IMG/VR virus record: IMGVR_UViG_3300025099_003636
Coordinates: 1 to 64,000 of that record
DNA length: 64,000 nucleotides
Strand: one strand, 5' to 3'
From: a virus
The notes beneath the pieces were generated by a model, which saw nothing but the letters and a program-made list of their open reading frames with translations, did no database searches and was not told where the DNA came from. The position numbers and the translations under genes are program-made. Shown in pieces: positions 43,610-51,131 of the stretch. Within the stretch, counting starts at the first letter, position 1, and the number at the start of each line of letters is the position of its first letter.

Positions 43610-45652
43610 ATGATAGAATTTAGAGATTCAGATGCAGTTGAAGATGATTTCGGTGGTCCTAACCAACCGAATAAAGATATTCCTAATAGTAGTACCCCTA
43701 TATTAGATAACTTTTCTAGAGATTTAACCACTTTAGCTTCTGAAGGGAAGTTGGACCCGGTTATCGGTAGAACAGATGAAGTAAAACGTTTAGTACAAAT
43801 ATTATCTAGGAGAAAGAAAAATAACCCCGTGCTTATTGGGGAACCTGGAGTAGGTAAAACTTCGGTAGTTGAGATGTTAGCTACCATGATTAATTCTGGT
43901 AATTGTCCCCGTACTTTGGTGGGTAAAAGAATTGTGTTACTAGAATTGTCGTCTTTGGTGGCTGGAACTAAGTATCGTGGTCAGTTTGAGGAAAGGATGA
44001 AAGCCATAATAGATGAATTACGAGAAAATAAAGATGTTATTATTTTTATAGATGAAATACATACTGTTATAGGTACTGGTAATTCTTCTGGTAATTTGGA
44101 CGCTGCGAACATTTTTAAACCACCATTGGCTAGAGGAGAAGTTCAGTGTATTGGTGCTACAACACTAGATGAGTATAGAGAAAAAATAGAAAAAGACGGT
44201 GCACTAGAAAGAAGATTCCAAAAAGTTATAATAGAACCACCATCTGTTGCTGATACTGTAGAAATTTTAAATAACATAAAACATGTCTATGAAAATCACC
44301 ACAATGTACTTTATGATGATGAAATTGTTGATTTATGTGTTAAGTTAGCTGACAGGTATATAAGTGATAGGGCATTTCCAGATAAAGCTATAGACATTAT
44401 GGATGAAGTGGGTGCTACTGTACAGATTGATGTTAAAACACCTAAGTCAATCACTAAACTTAAATTAGATATAGAAGAAGTTAAGTTGGAAAAGATTAAT
44501 GTGGTAAAATCTCAAATGTACGAAAAAGCTGCTGACCTTAGGGACGTGGAACGTAAATTAAAAACTAAATTAGATACGGTAACAAATAAGTGGGAAGAAA
44601 AACAATCTAGTAATAAAATAACTATAACTAGTTCTGATGTTATGTCGGTAGTTTCTAGAATAACCAGAATACCTTTAAGTAGGATGAATCAAAACCAAAA
44701 AAAGAATTTATTAAATCTAGATAAACAACTCAAAAAATATGTTATTGGTCAGGATAAAGCAATAGAAACAATAGTTAAATCTATTAGAAGAAATTCTGTT
44801 GGTATTAAGGAGTTGAATAAGCCTGTTGGTTCTTTTATTTGTTTAGGTCCTACTGGTGTTGGTAAAACTCATATAGCCAAAAAATTAGCTGAACTAATGT
44901 TTGGGTCTGAAGAATCTTTAATTCGTGTGGATATGTCTGAATTCCAAGAAAAACATTCTTTATCTAGACTGATAGGTTCTCCTCCAGGTTATGTGGGGTA
45001 CAATGAAGGTGGCCAATTTACAGAAAAAGTAAGACAGAAACCTTATTCTTTAATTCTATTTGATGAAATAGAAAAAGGTCATAAAGACATTTTCAATGTA
45101 TTATTGCAGATATTAGATGATGGTTACGTTACAGACGCTTCTGGTAGAAAGATTAATTTTAGAAATACTTTAATAATGATGACTTCCAATATTGGAGTTA
45201 AGCAATCTCAGGACTTTGGTGGTGGTTTAGGTTTTGTTACCAAAGCAACCCAACAAACTGATAAAGAACGAGTTAGGAGTATTATATCTAAAACATTAAA
45301 AGACACTTTTAATCCAGAATTTTTAAATAGATTAGATGATATTATATTTTTTGAGTCTTTAGAGGGTGAGAGCATTAAAAAGATTGTACGACTGGAGCTG
45401 GCTCTTTTATTAGAAAGATTAAAAGAAAAAAAATACTTAGTTAAGTTTGGTCGTAGTGTTGTAGAACATATTAGTGAAATTGGTTATGATAGTAAGTTTG
45501 GTGCTAGACCATTAAAAAGAGCTATACAATCAGAGGTGGAAGATTATATATCAGAAGAAATTCTAAAAGGTTCAATACTAGAAGATATACCATATAGTAT
45601 TGCTTATAATAAAGTTACTGAGAAGTTTAAATTAACAGAAAAAGATAAATAG
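43610..45652 (+). CDS. clpC: ClpC/ClpA-type AAA+ unfoldase lacking the N-domain
   Basis: 680 aa. Both ATPase modules are present: D1 with IGEPGVGKTSVVEM (Walker A near residue 77) and IIFIDEIHT; D2 with LGPTGVGKTHIAKK (near residue 413) and ILFDEIEKGH. A short UVR-like helical insert (MYEKAADLRDVERKLKTKL) places it with ClpC. GGGLGF near residue 538 gives an LGF tripeptide where ClpP-docking loops have [IL]GF, so it may bind host ClpP. The adaptor-binding N-domain of about 140 aa is missing. Transcribed away from dnaK. Confidence 0.88.
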   Translation: MIEFRDSDAVEDDFGGPNQPNKDIPNSSTPILDNFSRDLTTLASEGKLDPVIGRTDEVKRLVQILSRRKKNNPVLIGEPGVGKTSVVEMLATMINSGNCPRTLVGKRIVLLELSSLVAGTKYRGQFEERMKAIIDELRENKDVIIFIDEIHTVIGTGNSSGNLDAANIFKPPLARGEVQCIGATTLDEYREKIEKDGALERRFQKVIIEPPSVADTVEILNNIKHVYENHHNVLYDDEIVDLCVKLADRYISDRAFPDKAIDIMDEVGATVQIDVKTPKSITKLKLDIEEVKLEKINVVKSQMYEKAADLRDVERKLKTKLDTVTNKWEEKQSSNKITITSSDVMSVVSRITRIPLSRMNQNQKKNLLNLDKQLKKYVIGQDKAIETIVKSIRRNSVGIKELNKPVGSFICLGPTGVGKTHIAKKLAELMFGSEESLIRVDMSEFQEKHSLSRLIGSPPGYVGYNEGGQFTEKVRQKPYSLILFDEIEKGHKDIFNVLLQILDDGYVTDASGRKINFRNTLIMMTSNIGVKQSQDFGGGLGFVTKATQQTDKERVRSIISKTLKDTFNPEFLNRLDDIIFFESLEGESIKKIVRLELALLLERLKEKKYLVKFGRSVVEHISEIGYDSKFGARPLKRAIQSEVEDYISEEILKGSILEDIPYSIAYNKVTEKFKLTEKDK

Positions 45653-45657
45653 TATGA

Positions 45658-45665
45658 TATTTATT
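45658..45665 (+). promoter_or_regulatory. Candidate late promoter box (variant)
   Basis: TATTTATT, four bases before the ATG of the HELTH peptidase gene at 45670 and after the Clp stop. Confidence 0.35.
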
Positions 45666-45669
45666 AACA

Positions 45670-46770
45670 ATGAAACTAATAATAACACAAAGACAATCTA
45701 ATCTTCTTATTAAAGAAGCCATGGGGGTACCCAAACCTATAGAGTTTTGGGTTGACTCTATGTCTTCCTTGGTTAGAGATGGTTTATTAATGTTAGTTTC
45801 TTCTGACGACACATCTATTGATTTTACCGGGGATGAGGTTCAAGAAAAAGTTACTTCTTTAGGGTGGAACACTTCTAATGAAAGTTTTACTAAGTTTCCA
45901 TTAGCTGAACCTAATTTAAAGTTAGACTTAGTTATTGTTCCTGATGAAGATGTTAAAATAGGTGATGACTATATAAATAACGCTTCTTTTGATACTGCTG
46001 ATATGGATATCAAAGAAGCTACTTTTGATGATGGTGTTACAAGACCTTTATTAGTTGGTGGTACTATTACTCTAGAACTAACTATACCGCAATCTTCATA
46101 TGATAATGTAAGTTTTGTTGAATTATTTGATTCAGAAATAAAACCTTATGTTGAGGCTGTTCTATTCCATGAATTAACTCATGTTTATGAATTTTATAAC
46201 AGATTACTGAATTCTTCCCTAGACCCTAGTTTCGAGAATATGAGTAGTACAACATCTATGTTAAATAAAATGGGGTTAGTTGATGATTGGGATGAATTAA
46301 TGTTTTTAGTTTACTTGCATTTATCTTTTGAATTAAATGCTCGTGTTTCTGAGGTTTATGGTTTAATTAGAAATAAAAATATAAAGTCTAAAGAAGAGTT
46401 TATAGAATTTTTAAAGACTTCCAGAGCTTTTTCTTACGCTAAAAGATTAAGAAATTTCAAAGCTGATAACTATTATAGTGATTTTGAAGTCCCTCAAGAA
46501 ACCATAGATAGAGTTAGAGAGTATGATGGAAAAGAAACACCAATAGATGAAATTAAAGAAATCGTTTTACAACAATTAATTGATAACTGGGTTGTATCTT
46601 ATAAGAATTTATTAAATGATTTTTCAGACGATGAAAATCTATCTATACCCACTTTACCACCAAAGGTAACTTCTTCACCTCAAAAATTTCTTAAGTTCTG
46701 GGAGAAAAGATTTAATTCAGCTGGTGAAGATTCTATCAGAAAAATATCCAAACTTTATTCCTTAATTTAA
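45670..46770 (+). CDS. Putative zinc metallopeptidase with candidate capsid-targeting N-terminus
   Basis: 366 aa. HELTH at residues 167-171 (VLFHELTHVYEFYN) is a zincin HExxH motif; a downstream Glu candidate lies in LSFELNARVSEVYG. The N-terminus MKLIITQRQSNLLIKE followed by A resembles other peptides here that end at a prohead-protease-like site. If cleaved, the enzyme would be packaged and injected, like some T4 internal proteins; inference. No signal peptide. Substrate unknown. It has a late-type box rather than a host-type promoter. Confidence 0.6.
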   Translation: MKLIITQRQSNLLIKEAMGVPKPIEFWVDSMSSLVRDGLLMLVSSDDTSIDFTGDEVQEKVTSLGWNTSNESFTKFPLAEPNLKLDLVIVPDEDVKIGDDYINNASFDTADMDIKEATFDDGVTRPLLVGGTITLELTIPQSSYDNVSFVELFDSEIKPYVEAVLFHELTHVYEFYNRLLNSSLDPSFENMSSTTSMLNKMGLVDDWDELMFLVYLHLSFELNARVSEVYGLIRNKNIKSKEEFIEFLKTSRAFSYAKRLRNFKADNYYSDFEVPQETIDRVREYDGKETPIDEIKEIVLQQLIDNWVVSYKNLLNDFSDDENLSIPTLPPKVTSSPQKFLKFWEKRFNSAGEDSIRKISKLYSLI

Positions 46771-46779
46771 TCACTTTCG

Positions 46780-46811
46780 TTTGGTTGCGTAATATTTTTT
46801 TCTTATCTTTG
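46780..46811 (+). promoter_or_regulatory. Bacteroidota-type promoter for the SprT-like operon
   Basis: -33 TTTG at 46780-46783 (extended TTTGGTTGCG), 20-base spacer, -7 TATCTTTG at 46804-46811. The ATG of the next gene starts only four bases after the -7 box, so the transcript is probably leaderless. Confidence 0.7.
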
Positions 46812-46815
46812 TAGT

Positions 46816-47316
46816 ATGAAATTAGAAAAAGCAAGAAATATAGCCCTTAGATTGATGAGAAAACACGGCCTCAATGATTACACTTTTAAGTGGGACAGAG
46901 CAGTTCGTAGATTTGGTTGTCATAATGGTAGATTAAAAACCCTCTCACTTTCTAGACCTATGACTCAACATGAAACTAACGAAAAAAGAGTAATCAATAC
47001 CATTCTTCATGAAATTGCACATGGATTAGATTATAAAAACAGAGGATATTCAAATCATGATGCCGAGTGGAAAAGAGTAGCTAGGTCTATAGGTTGTAGT
47101 GGTGAAAGATGTAGTAGTGGTTCTGGAGTAGACAAATCTCAATTTATGAAGTGGGTGGCTAGTTGTCCTAGTTGTGAAAAAGACGTTTATTACGCAAGAA
47201 AAACAAAAGTAGATAAAGCATGTGGTAGTTGTTGTAAAAAACATAACAACAACAAATACACATCAAAGTATAAATTTAACTGGGAATTAAATCCTAAAGT
47301 TGTAAAATATAGATAA
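46816..47316 (+). CDS. SprT-like zinc metalloprotease domain protein
   Basis: 166 aa. HEIAH at residues 65-69 in NTILHEIAHGLDYKNRG, followed by a third ligand region NHDAEWKRVARSIGC, matches SprT-like domains. The C-terminal zinc ribbon is visible as CPSCEKDVYYA and ACGSCCKKH. SprT/Spartan relatives degrade DNA-protein crosslinks or act in DNA repair. It could remove host proteins from DNA. First gene of an operon with host-type promoter; stop overlaps the next ATG (TAATG). Confidence 0.75.
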   Translation: MKLEKARNIALRLMRKHGLNDYTFKWDRAVRRFGCHNGRLKTLSLSRPMTQHETNEKRVINTILHEIAHGLDYKNRGYSNHDAEWKRVARSIGCSGERCSSGSGVDKSQFMKWVASCPSCEKDVYYARKTKVDKACGSCCKKHNNNKYTSKYKFNWELNPKVVKYR

Positions 47317-47846
47317 TGGAAAAATTAAAATACAAAATAAAAAATGGACCAAGGGTAGAATCGGTAAATGAGTTTACCCTTAGTGATAACACTAAAGTAG
47401 CCATGTTTCAGGGATTTAGAGGTTCTTACCCTGACTTAGACTTTATTGTAAAATATAAAGAACCAACAAATAGGTTAAGGACCCCTTCCCACACACATTG
47501 GATTGTAGACTTATTAGTTAAAGCAGAATTTAACAAAGAACTGGTTAGAGACTTCGTTCAGAAGTATTTGGACTTATACGATGTAATGACTCCTTTTGAA
47601 ACCCAGGAAAGTCGTAACAACTACGAACTACAGTATGTGGGAGAGTCTCTAACGGACTTTCAAGGCATAGATGGTTGTGGGTATCTAAGTGTGGAGTTTC
47701 TATCTAGTATCTTAGAGTTATTCATTTTATGTGAAAAAAGGTCGGACGATGCATTTATGTTTAAAGGTTTATTACAATTAGTAATTGACTTCTGTGATGG
47801 TAAAAGAGATTACTATCAAGTAGTAGGTTACTCTAAAAGAGTTTAA
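47316..47846 (+). CDS. Hypothetical protein of the SprT/peptidase operon
   Basis: 176 aa, no recognised family. Mixed alpha/beta: FQGFRGSYPDLDFIVKYKEP and RTPSHTHWIVDLLVKAE suggest a beta core with conserved aromatic and acidic residues, and the C-terminal half is helical. It is translationally coupled to the SprT-like gene (TAATG) and is followed by an M20-type peptidase after one base. A role with these proteins is likely, but none can be named. Confidence 0.5.
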   Translation: MEKLKYKIKNGPRVESVNEFTLSDNTKVAMFQGFRGSYPDLDFIVKYKEPTNRLRTPSHTHWIVDLLVKAEFNKELVRDFVQKYLDLYDVMTPFETQESRNNYELQYVGESLTDFQGIDGCGYLSVEFLSSILELFILCEKRSDDAFMFKGLLQLVIDFCDGKRDYYQVVGYSKRV

Positions 47847-47847
47847 T

Positions 47848-48654
47848 ATGAAAGAAAAATTAAAAGAATTATTATCAATACCAACTAAGACTTGGGAGGA
47901 GGAAAGATTAATCAAATATCTTATAGGTCATTTCGAAGAAAAGGGTTATAAATATGAAAAAGATGATTTAGGTAATCTGTATGTAACAAAAGGTATTTCC
48001 GATTATTTTCCTTTAGTTCTTGCACACACTGACAGTGTACACGACATTGAGGAGATGGAAGTCAGGGAAGAGTATTTGCCTAACTCACAAGGTGAAAGTA
48101 AATTAGCTCTTAAGGCTTACACAAAAGAAGATGGTTTACCTACAGGGATAGGTGGTGATGATAAAGCTGGAGTTTTTATATGTTTACAATTACTGGAAAA
48201 GTTTGATGTGATTAAAGCTTTTTTTCCAGTTGCTGAAGAGACTGGATGTCATGGAAGTAGAGGTGCTAATGAAGAGTTTTTTAAGGATGTTGGTTACGCG
48301 ATACAATTTGACTCTACTGAAAATGATACCATGTCTCTTTCCTTAATGGGCGTTAAATTATTCGAAGAGAAATCTGAATTTTTTAATAAAACTCGTAACG
48401 TAATTTTAGAGCATGGTTTTACTGAGTGGAGACATCACCCATATACTGACACTATGATTTTAAAAGAAAAGTTTAATTTTGCTTGTTTAAATTTTGCTGC
48501 GGGTTATTATAATTACCACACAAGTAATGAATATGTGGTTGTAGAAGACGTAATAAACTCTATAAAATTAGGAGAAAATGTCATAAAAAAATTAGGTAAT
48601 TATTTTTATGAATTTAAACCGGTTCAAGAAAAGTCTAGTTCTTGGTGGGGGTAA
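47848..48654 (+). CDS. M20-like metallopeptidase
   Basis: 268 aa. Metal ligands of the M20/M28 clan are visible in order: LAHTDSVHD (HxD), GIGGDDKAGVFI (bridging Asp), VAEETGCHGSRGA (Glu-Glu), IQFDSTEND (Asp) and YYNYHTSNEYV (final His). It resembles tripeptidase T-like enzymes but has no clear dimerisation domain, and is shorter than usual (about 400 aa). It may recycle peptides released by Clp proteolysis; that is inference. Its 3' end overlaps the convergent gene by 20 bases. Confidence 0.75.
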   Translation: MKEKLKELLSIPTKTWEEERLIKYLIGHFEEKGYKYEKDDLGNLYVTKGISDYFPLVLAHTDSVHDIEEMEVREEYLPNSQGESKLALKAYTKEDGLPTGIGGDDKAGVFICLQLLEKFDVIKAFFPVAEETGCHGSRGANEEFFKDVGYAIQFDSTENDTMSLSLMGVKLFEEKSEFFNKTRNVILEHGFTEWRHHPYTDTMILKEKFNFACLNFAAGYYNYHTSNEYVVVEDVINSIKLGENVIKKLGNYFYEFKPVQEKSSSWWG

Positions 48655-49207
48655 TAAGTGACTCCAACCAATCCGCAACAGGATTATAAATAAAAGTTTC
48701 TGAATTGTTAAATATTTGCCTAAAGTCTTCATACTCAGCATGATTCCTTCTTGGGTTTGATTTATACTCTATCGTAGGATATAAACCTATTTTTTCCACT
48801 TCCATAACCATATTTCTAATAGTATCTTCTAGTTGTCTTACTTGTAATTTTTTCCAAATACCATCATAATTAAGTTCTGGAGATGTTCTATGTATTTGGT
48901 CTAGTATTATTGTTTTCCAATTATTATCTAAATAATTTATTAAATAAAAATCTTTTTTTTCTTTTATTTTTTCTAAACTCAAAGTTAACTCTTGTTCTTT
49001 TATAGGTAATTTAATACTTATATTTTCTAACACATTTAGTGTTTTTGGGTTCCAACTGGAGTCTTTATTAACAAAATGTAACATTGTAGCTGTTTTCTTA
49101 TCAACCTCTAATATATTACTTATATTTGTTATTTGAATTAAAGTATCATCACTAGAATTTTCTATTATTCTATCTACCCTATCTAATATTTTAGTTAATT
49201 CACTCAC
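48635..49207 (-). CDS. Hypothetical protein, convergent with the peptidase gene
   Basis: 190 aa from a GTG at 49207. Charged, mostly helical; not recognised. The N-terminal segment MSELTKILDRVDRIIE followed by NSS has an IxE candidate cleavage site. Its TATTTATA box lies 13 bases upstream, so it is probably a late gene embedded beside host-takeover genes. The 3' end overlaps the M20-like gene by 20 bases on the other strand. Confidence 0.5.
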   Translation of the reverse strand: MSELTKILDRVDRIIENSSDDTLIQITNISNILEVDKKTATMLHFVNKDSSWNPKTLNVLENISIKLPIKEQELTLSLEKIKEKKDFYLINYLDNNWKTIILDQIHRTSPELNYDGIWKKLQVRQLEDTIRNMVMEVEKIGLYPTIEYKSNPRRNHAEYEDFRQIFNNSETFIYNPVADWLESLITPTKN

Positions 49208-49220
49208 TTTATCTTTTTAT

Positions 49221-49228
49221 TATAAATA
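49221..49228 (-). promoter_or_regulatory. Candidate late promoter box
   Basis: On the - strand this reads TATTTATA, 13 bases before the GTG at 49207. It lies next to a host-type promoter facing the other way (49230-49260). Confidence 0.4.
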
Positions 49229-49229
49229 T

Positions 49230-49260
49230 TTTGTTTTGTACAATAATTTACATATATTTG
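49230..49260 (+). promoter_or_regulatory. Bacteroidota-type promoter for the small basic gene and tmRNA
   Basis: -33 TTTG at 49230-49233, 19-base spacer, -7 TATATTTG at 49253-49260. The ATG at 49286 follows after a short leader; the tmRNA begins six bases after that gene's stop, so one transcript could carry both. Confidence 0.65.
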
Positions 49261-49285
49261 TACTATATATAAATAAATAAATATT

Positions 49286-49474
49286 ATGCCAAAATCGAGA
49301 AATAGAAAAAACCACAGTAAGAAAGTTGCTGCTAGAAATCAAAGACTTAAACAAGAACAAAATGCTCTTAGTAAACAAATGGAATTAATGAAAGAAGAGT
49401 ATATCAAAAAAATGGCTGAAGAAGCTAAAGAAAAAGAAGTCGATGCGGGTGAAGTACCTTTAACATTGGGTTAA
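49286..49474 (+). CDS. Small basic/helical protein upstream of the tmRNA
   Basis: 62 aa. It starts MPKSRNRKNHSKKVAARNQR, strongly basic, then a Glu/Lys helix. I recall similar short proteins as recurring hypothetical proteins in marine phages; function unknown. The basic end could bind RNA or ribosomes, and the six-base distance to the tmRNA 5' end suggests co-transcription, but neither proves a shared role. Confidence 0.55.
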   Translation: MPKSRNRKNHSKKVAARNQRLKQEQNALSKQMELMKEEYIKKMAEEAKEKEVDAGEVPLTLG

Positions 49475-49479
49475 CATAT

Positions 49480-49890
49480 GGGGGTGACTGGAATTGATTG
49501 GCATCAGTCGATTAGTGTCAGCACGTCAAGCCTGAATTAAGCTTGTAAAACTGATTCATTTTTTTAACTGGCAAAACAATTGCTAAGTTGGTGACTTTAG
49601 GACTTGTCCGTGAGGAGTCAACAGTGGCTGTAGCGTAACTAAGTTACGACATAGCTCCATCTCTTCTAAAGAATTTAAGATTTGTGTCTTTAGTTTTTGG
49701 GGTGTCAAATAGACAAATCGAACCCGGTAACGTTTTCCACCGGTATGATGTATAGGGGGACTTGGGACTGATTTGAAGGTTGTTTATTCTATAGAATTAA
49801 GTCCGACAACAAAAGAATAAACTAAACGTGTAGGATAGACGTTAGTAGAAGATGAACAAGACGTGGGTTCGAAACCCACCACCTCCACCA
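49480..49890 (+). ncRNA. ssrA: tmRNA (transfer-messenger RNA)
   Basis: One-piece tmRNA of 411 nt with encoded CCA. The 5' GGGGGTG (49480-49486) pairs with CACCTCC before the discriminator A and CCA (ends 49890). The T-arm is GTGGG TTCGAAA CCCAC (49863-49879). The tag frame probably resumes at GGC 49570 (preceded by TTAACT) and runs 22 codons to TAA 49636-49638. It begins G-K-T-I-A-K and ends E-S-T-V-A-V-A. Bacteroidota tags also start with Gly, but are shorter and end ALAA. It rescues stalled ribosomes and tags nascent proteins. A terminator follows. Confidence 0.92.
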
Positions 49891-49895
49891 AAAAG

Positions 49896-49920
49896 AAAAG
49901 GACCATTAGGTCCTTTTTTT
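49896..49920 (+). terminator. Terminator after tmRNA
   Basis: Stem AAAAGGACC (49896-49904), loop ATTA, stem GGTCCTTTT, then a T-run to 49920. Classic Rho-independent form just after the tmRNA CCA; also lies at the end of the convergent gene that stops at 49919. Confidence 0.9.
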
Positions 49921-51130
49921 ATTTTAATAATTTTGCTAACCCTATTGGTTCTTTTCTTAATACACTTATTAAACCTTCATTAATTGTATTAACTATTGTA
50001 CCTTCAGAATCAATATCAAAAGGTATGTTATTTATATATTTTTTGATACCATTTATATATTTTTTAGGTATACTACCTCCTAGGTTAGTTGAAATTCTCT
50101 TTCTTATGACGTTTGGACTAAATTGTATGTTGAAGTCGTCGAATAAAGGTGCTGACATTGATGCTCCACTAAAAAATCCTAAGTACTCACCACCTGGACT
50201 TTTCATTAACATATCACTTTTTTTCCTGTCACCTTTAGATGCGGAACTTAAAGAATAACCTCTATATTCTAATATTGTTAATGCTTTTGCTAAATCTTCA
50301 ATATAACTAGAATCAACGTCTTCACCATAAAAACCTTTTTCTGTACTTATTCTAAAATCTGGATATGTTTGGTTTAAACTGGCTATAACTTCTAAAGCTC
50401 TTTCGTATATTGCATCATATGTCCTATCAAATTTAGCTTTACTTGTAGCATACCCTTTTATTATCTGTGTACCTTTTATACATCTACCAATATCACCACA
50501 ATCGTCAGTCACACAAAAACAAAATTCATTTTCTAGTTCAACTTCTTTTTCAAATTCACATCTAGACTTTACTGTAGCTTCTGAATTATAGTTAACAGCA
50601 TCTGGGTCCATACAACCCTTTATTTCTTCAATTGGTGCGACAACACCTTTATCATCAGCAACACAACCACAGTTACTATCACTCCACCTTACAAGTTCAC
50701 CCCCACTTTTTCTTTCAGAACACTTTTTAACCTCATCATCATAATCTGAACCTAACTTTTTTTTACATTTTTCTTTAGCTGATTTTGGTTTTACTACGTT
50801 ATTATCACAAGCTGTTTTTAATTTTTCAACATAAGAACTAATGTCAGTATCGAACCAAACAGATTTTTTTATAATATCGACTAAAGTGTTGTAAATTTCA
50901 CATAGGTCTTCAGCTACTTTAGGTCCCTTAGAAGCTTCACCAATTTTTTTTATTGCCTTATTAATAGTATCTCCCTTAGAAAAATGATTACCTTTCTCAT
51001 TAAGTTTTAAATGTTTACCAATATTATTATATGGGGCATTTTTATTTACTCCCGCAATGTTTTCGGTTTTGGTTAATAAAAAATCTTTATTACCTTTACA
51101 ACATTCTAAATTTCCTAACTTTTCAGCCAT
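49919..51130 (-). CDS. Uncharacterised, probably virion protein with a marine GCxDPxAxNY motif
   Basis: 403 aa. It contains GCMDPDAVNYNSEATVKSRC, close to the short Cys-bounded repeat common in secreted proteins of marine Bacteroidota. Other Cys occur in pairs (CFCVTDDCGD). The C-terminal third is Ser/Gly/Asp-rich then basic (GGSIPKKYINGIKKYINNIP). No signal peptide. It lies one base after the 761-aa gene and probably works with it. Function unknown. Confidence 0.5.
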   Translation of the reverse strand: MAEKLGNLECCKGNKDFLLTKTENIAGVNKNAPYNNIGKHLKLNEKGNHFSKGDTINKAIKKIGEASKGPKVAEDLCEIYNTLVDIIKKSVWFDTDISSYVEKLKTACDNNVVKPKSAKEKCKKKLGSDYDDEVKKCSERKSGGELVRWSDSNCGCVADDKGVVAPIEEIKGCMDPDAVNYNSEATVKSRCEFEKEVELENEFCFCVTDDCGDIGRCIKGTQIIKGYATSKAKFDRTYDAIYERALEVIASLNQTYPDFRISTEKGFYGEDVDSSYIEDLAKALTILEYRGYSLSSASKGDRKKSDMLMKSPGGEYLGFFSGASMSAPLFDDFNIQFSPNVIRKRISTNLGGSIPKKYINGIKKYINNIPFDIDSEGTIVNTINEGLISVLRKEPIGLAKLLK

Positions 51131-51131
51131 T

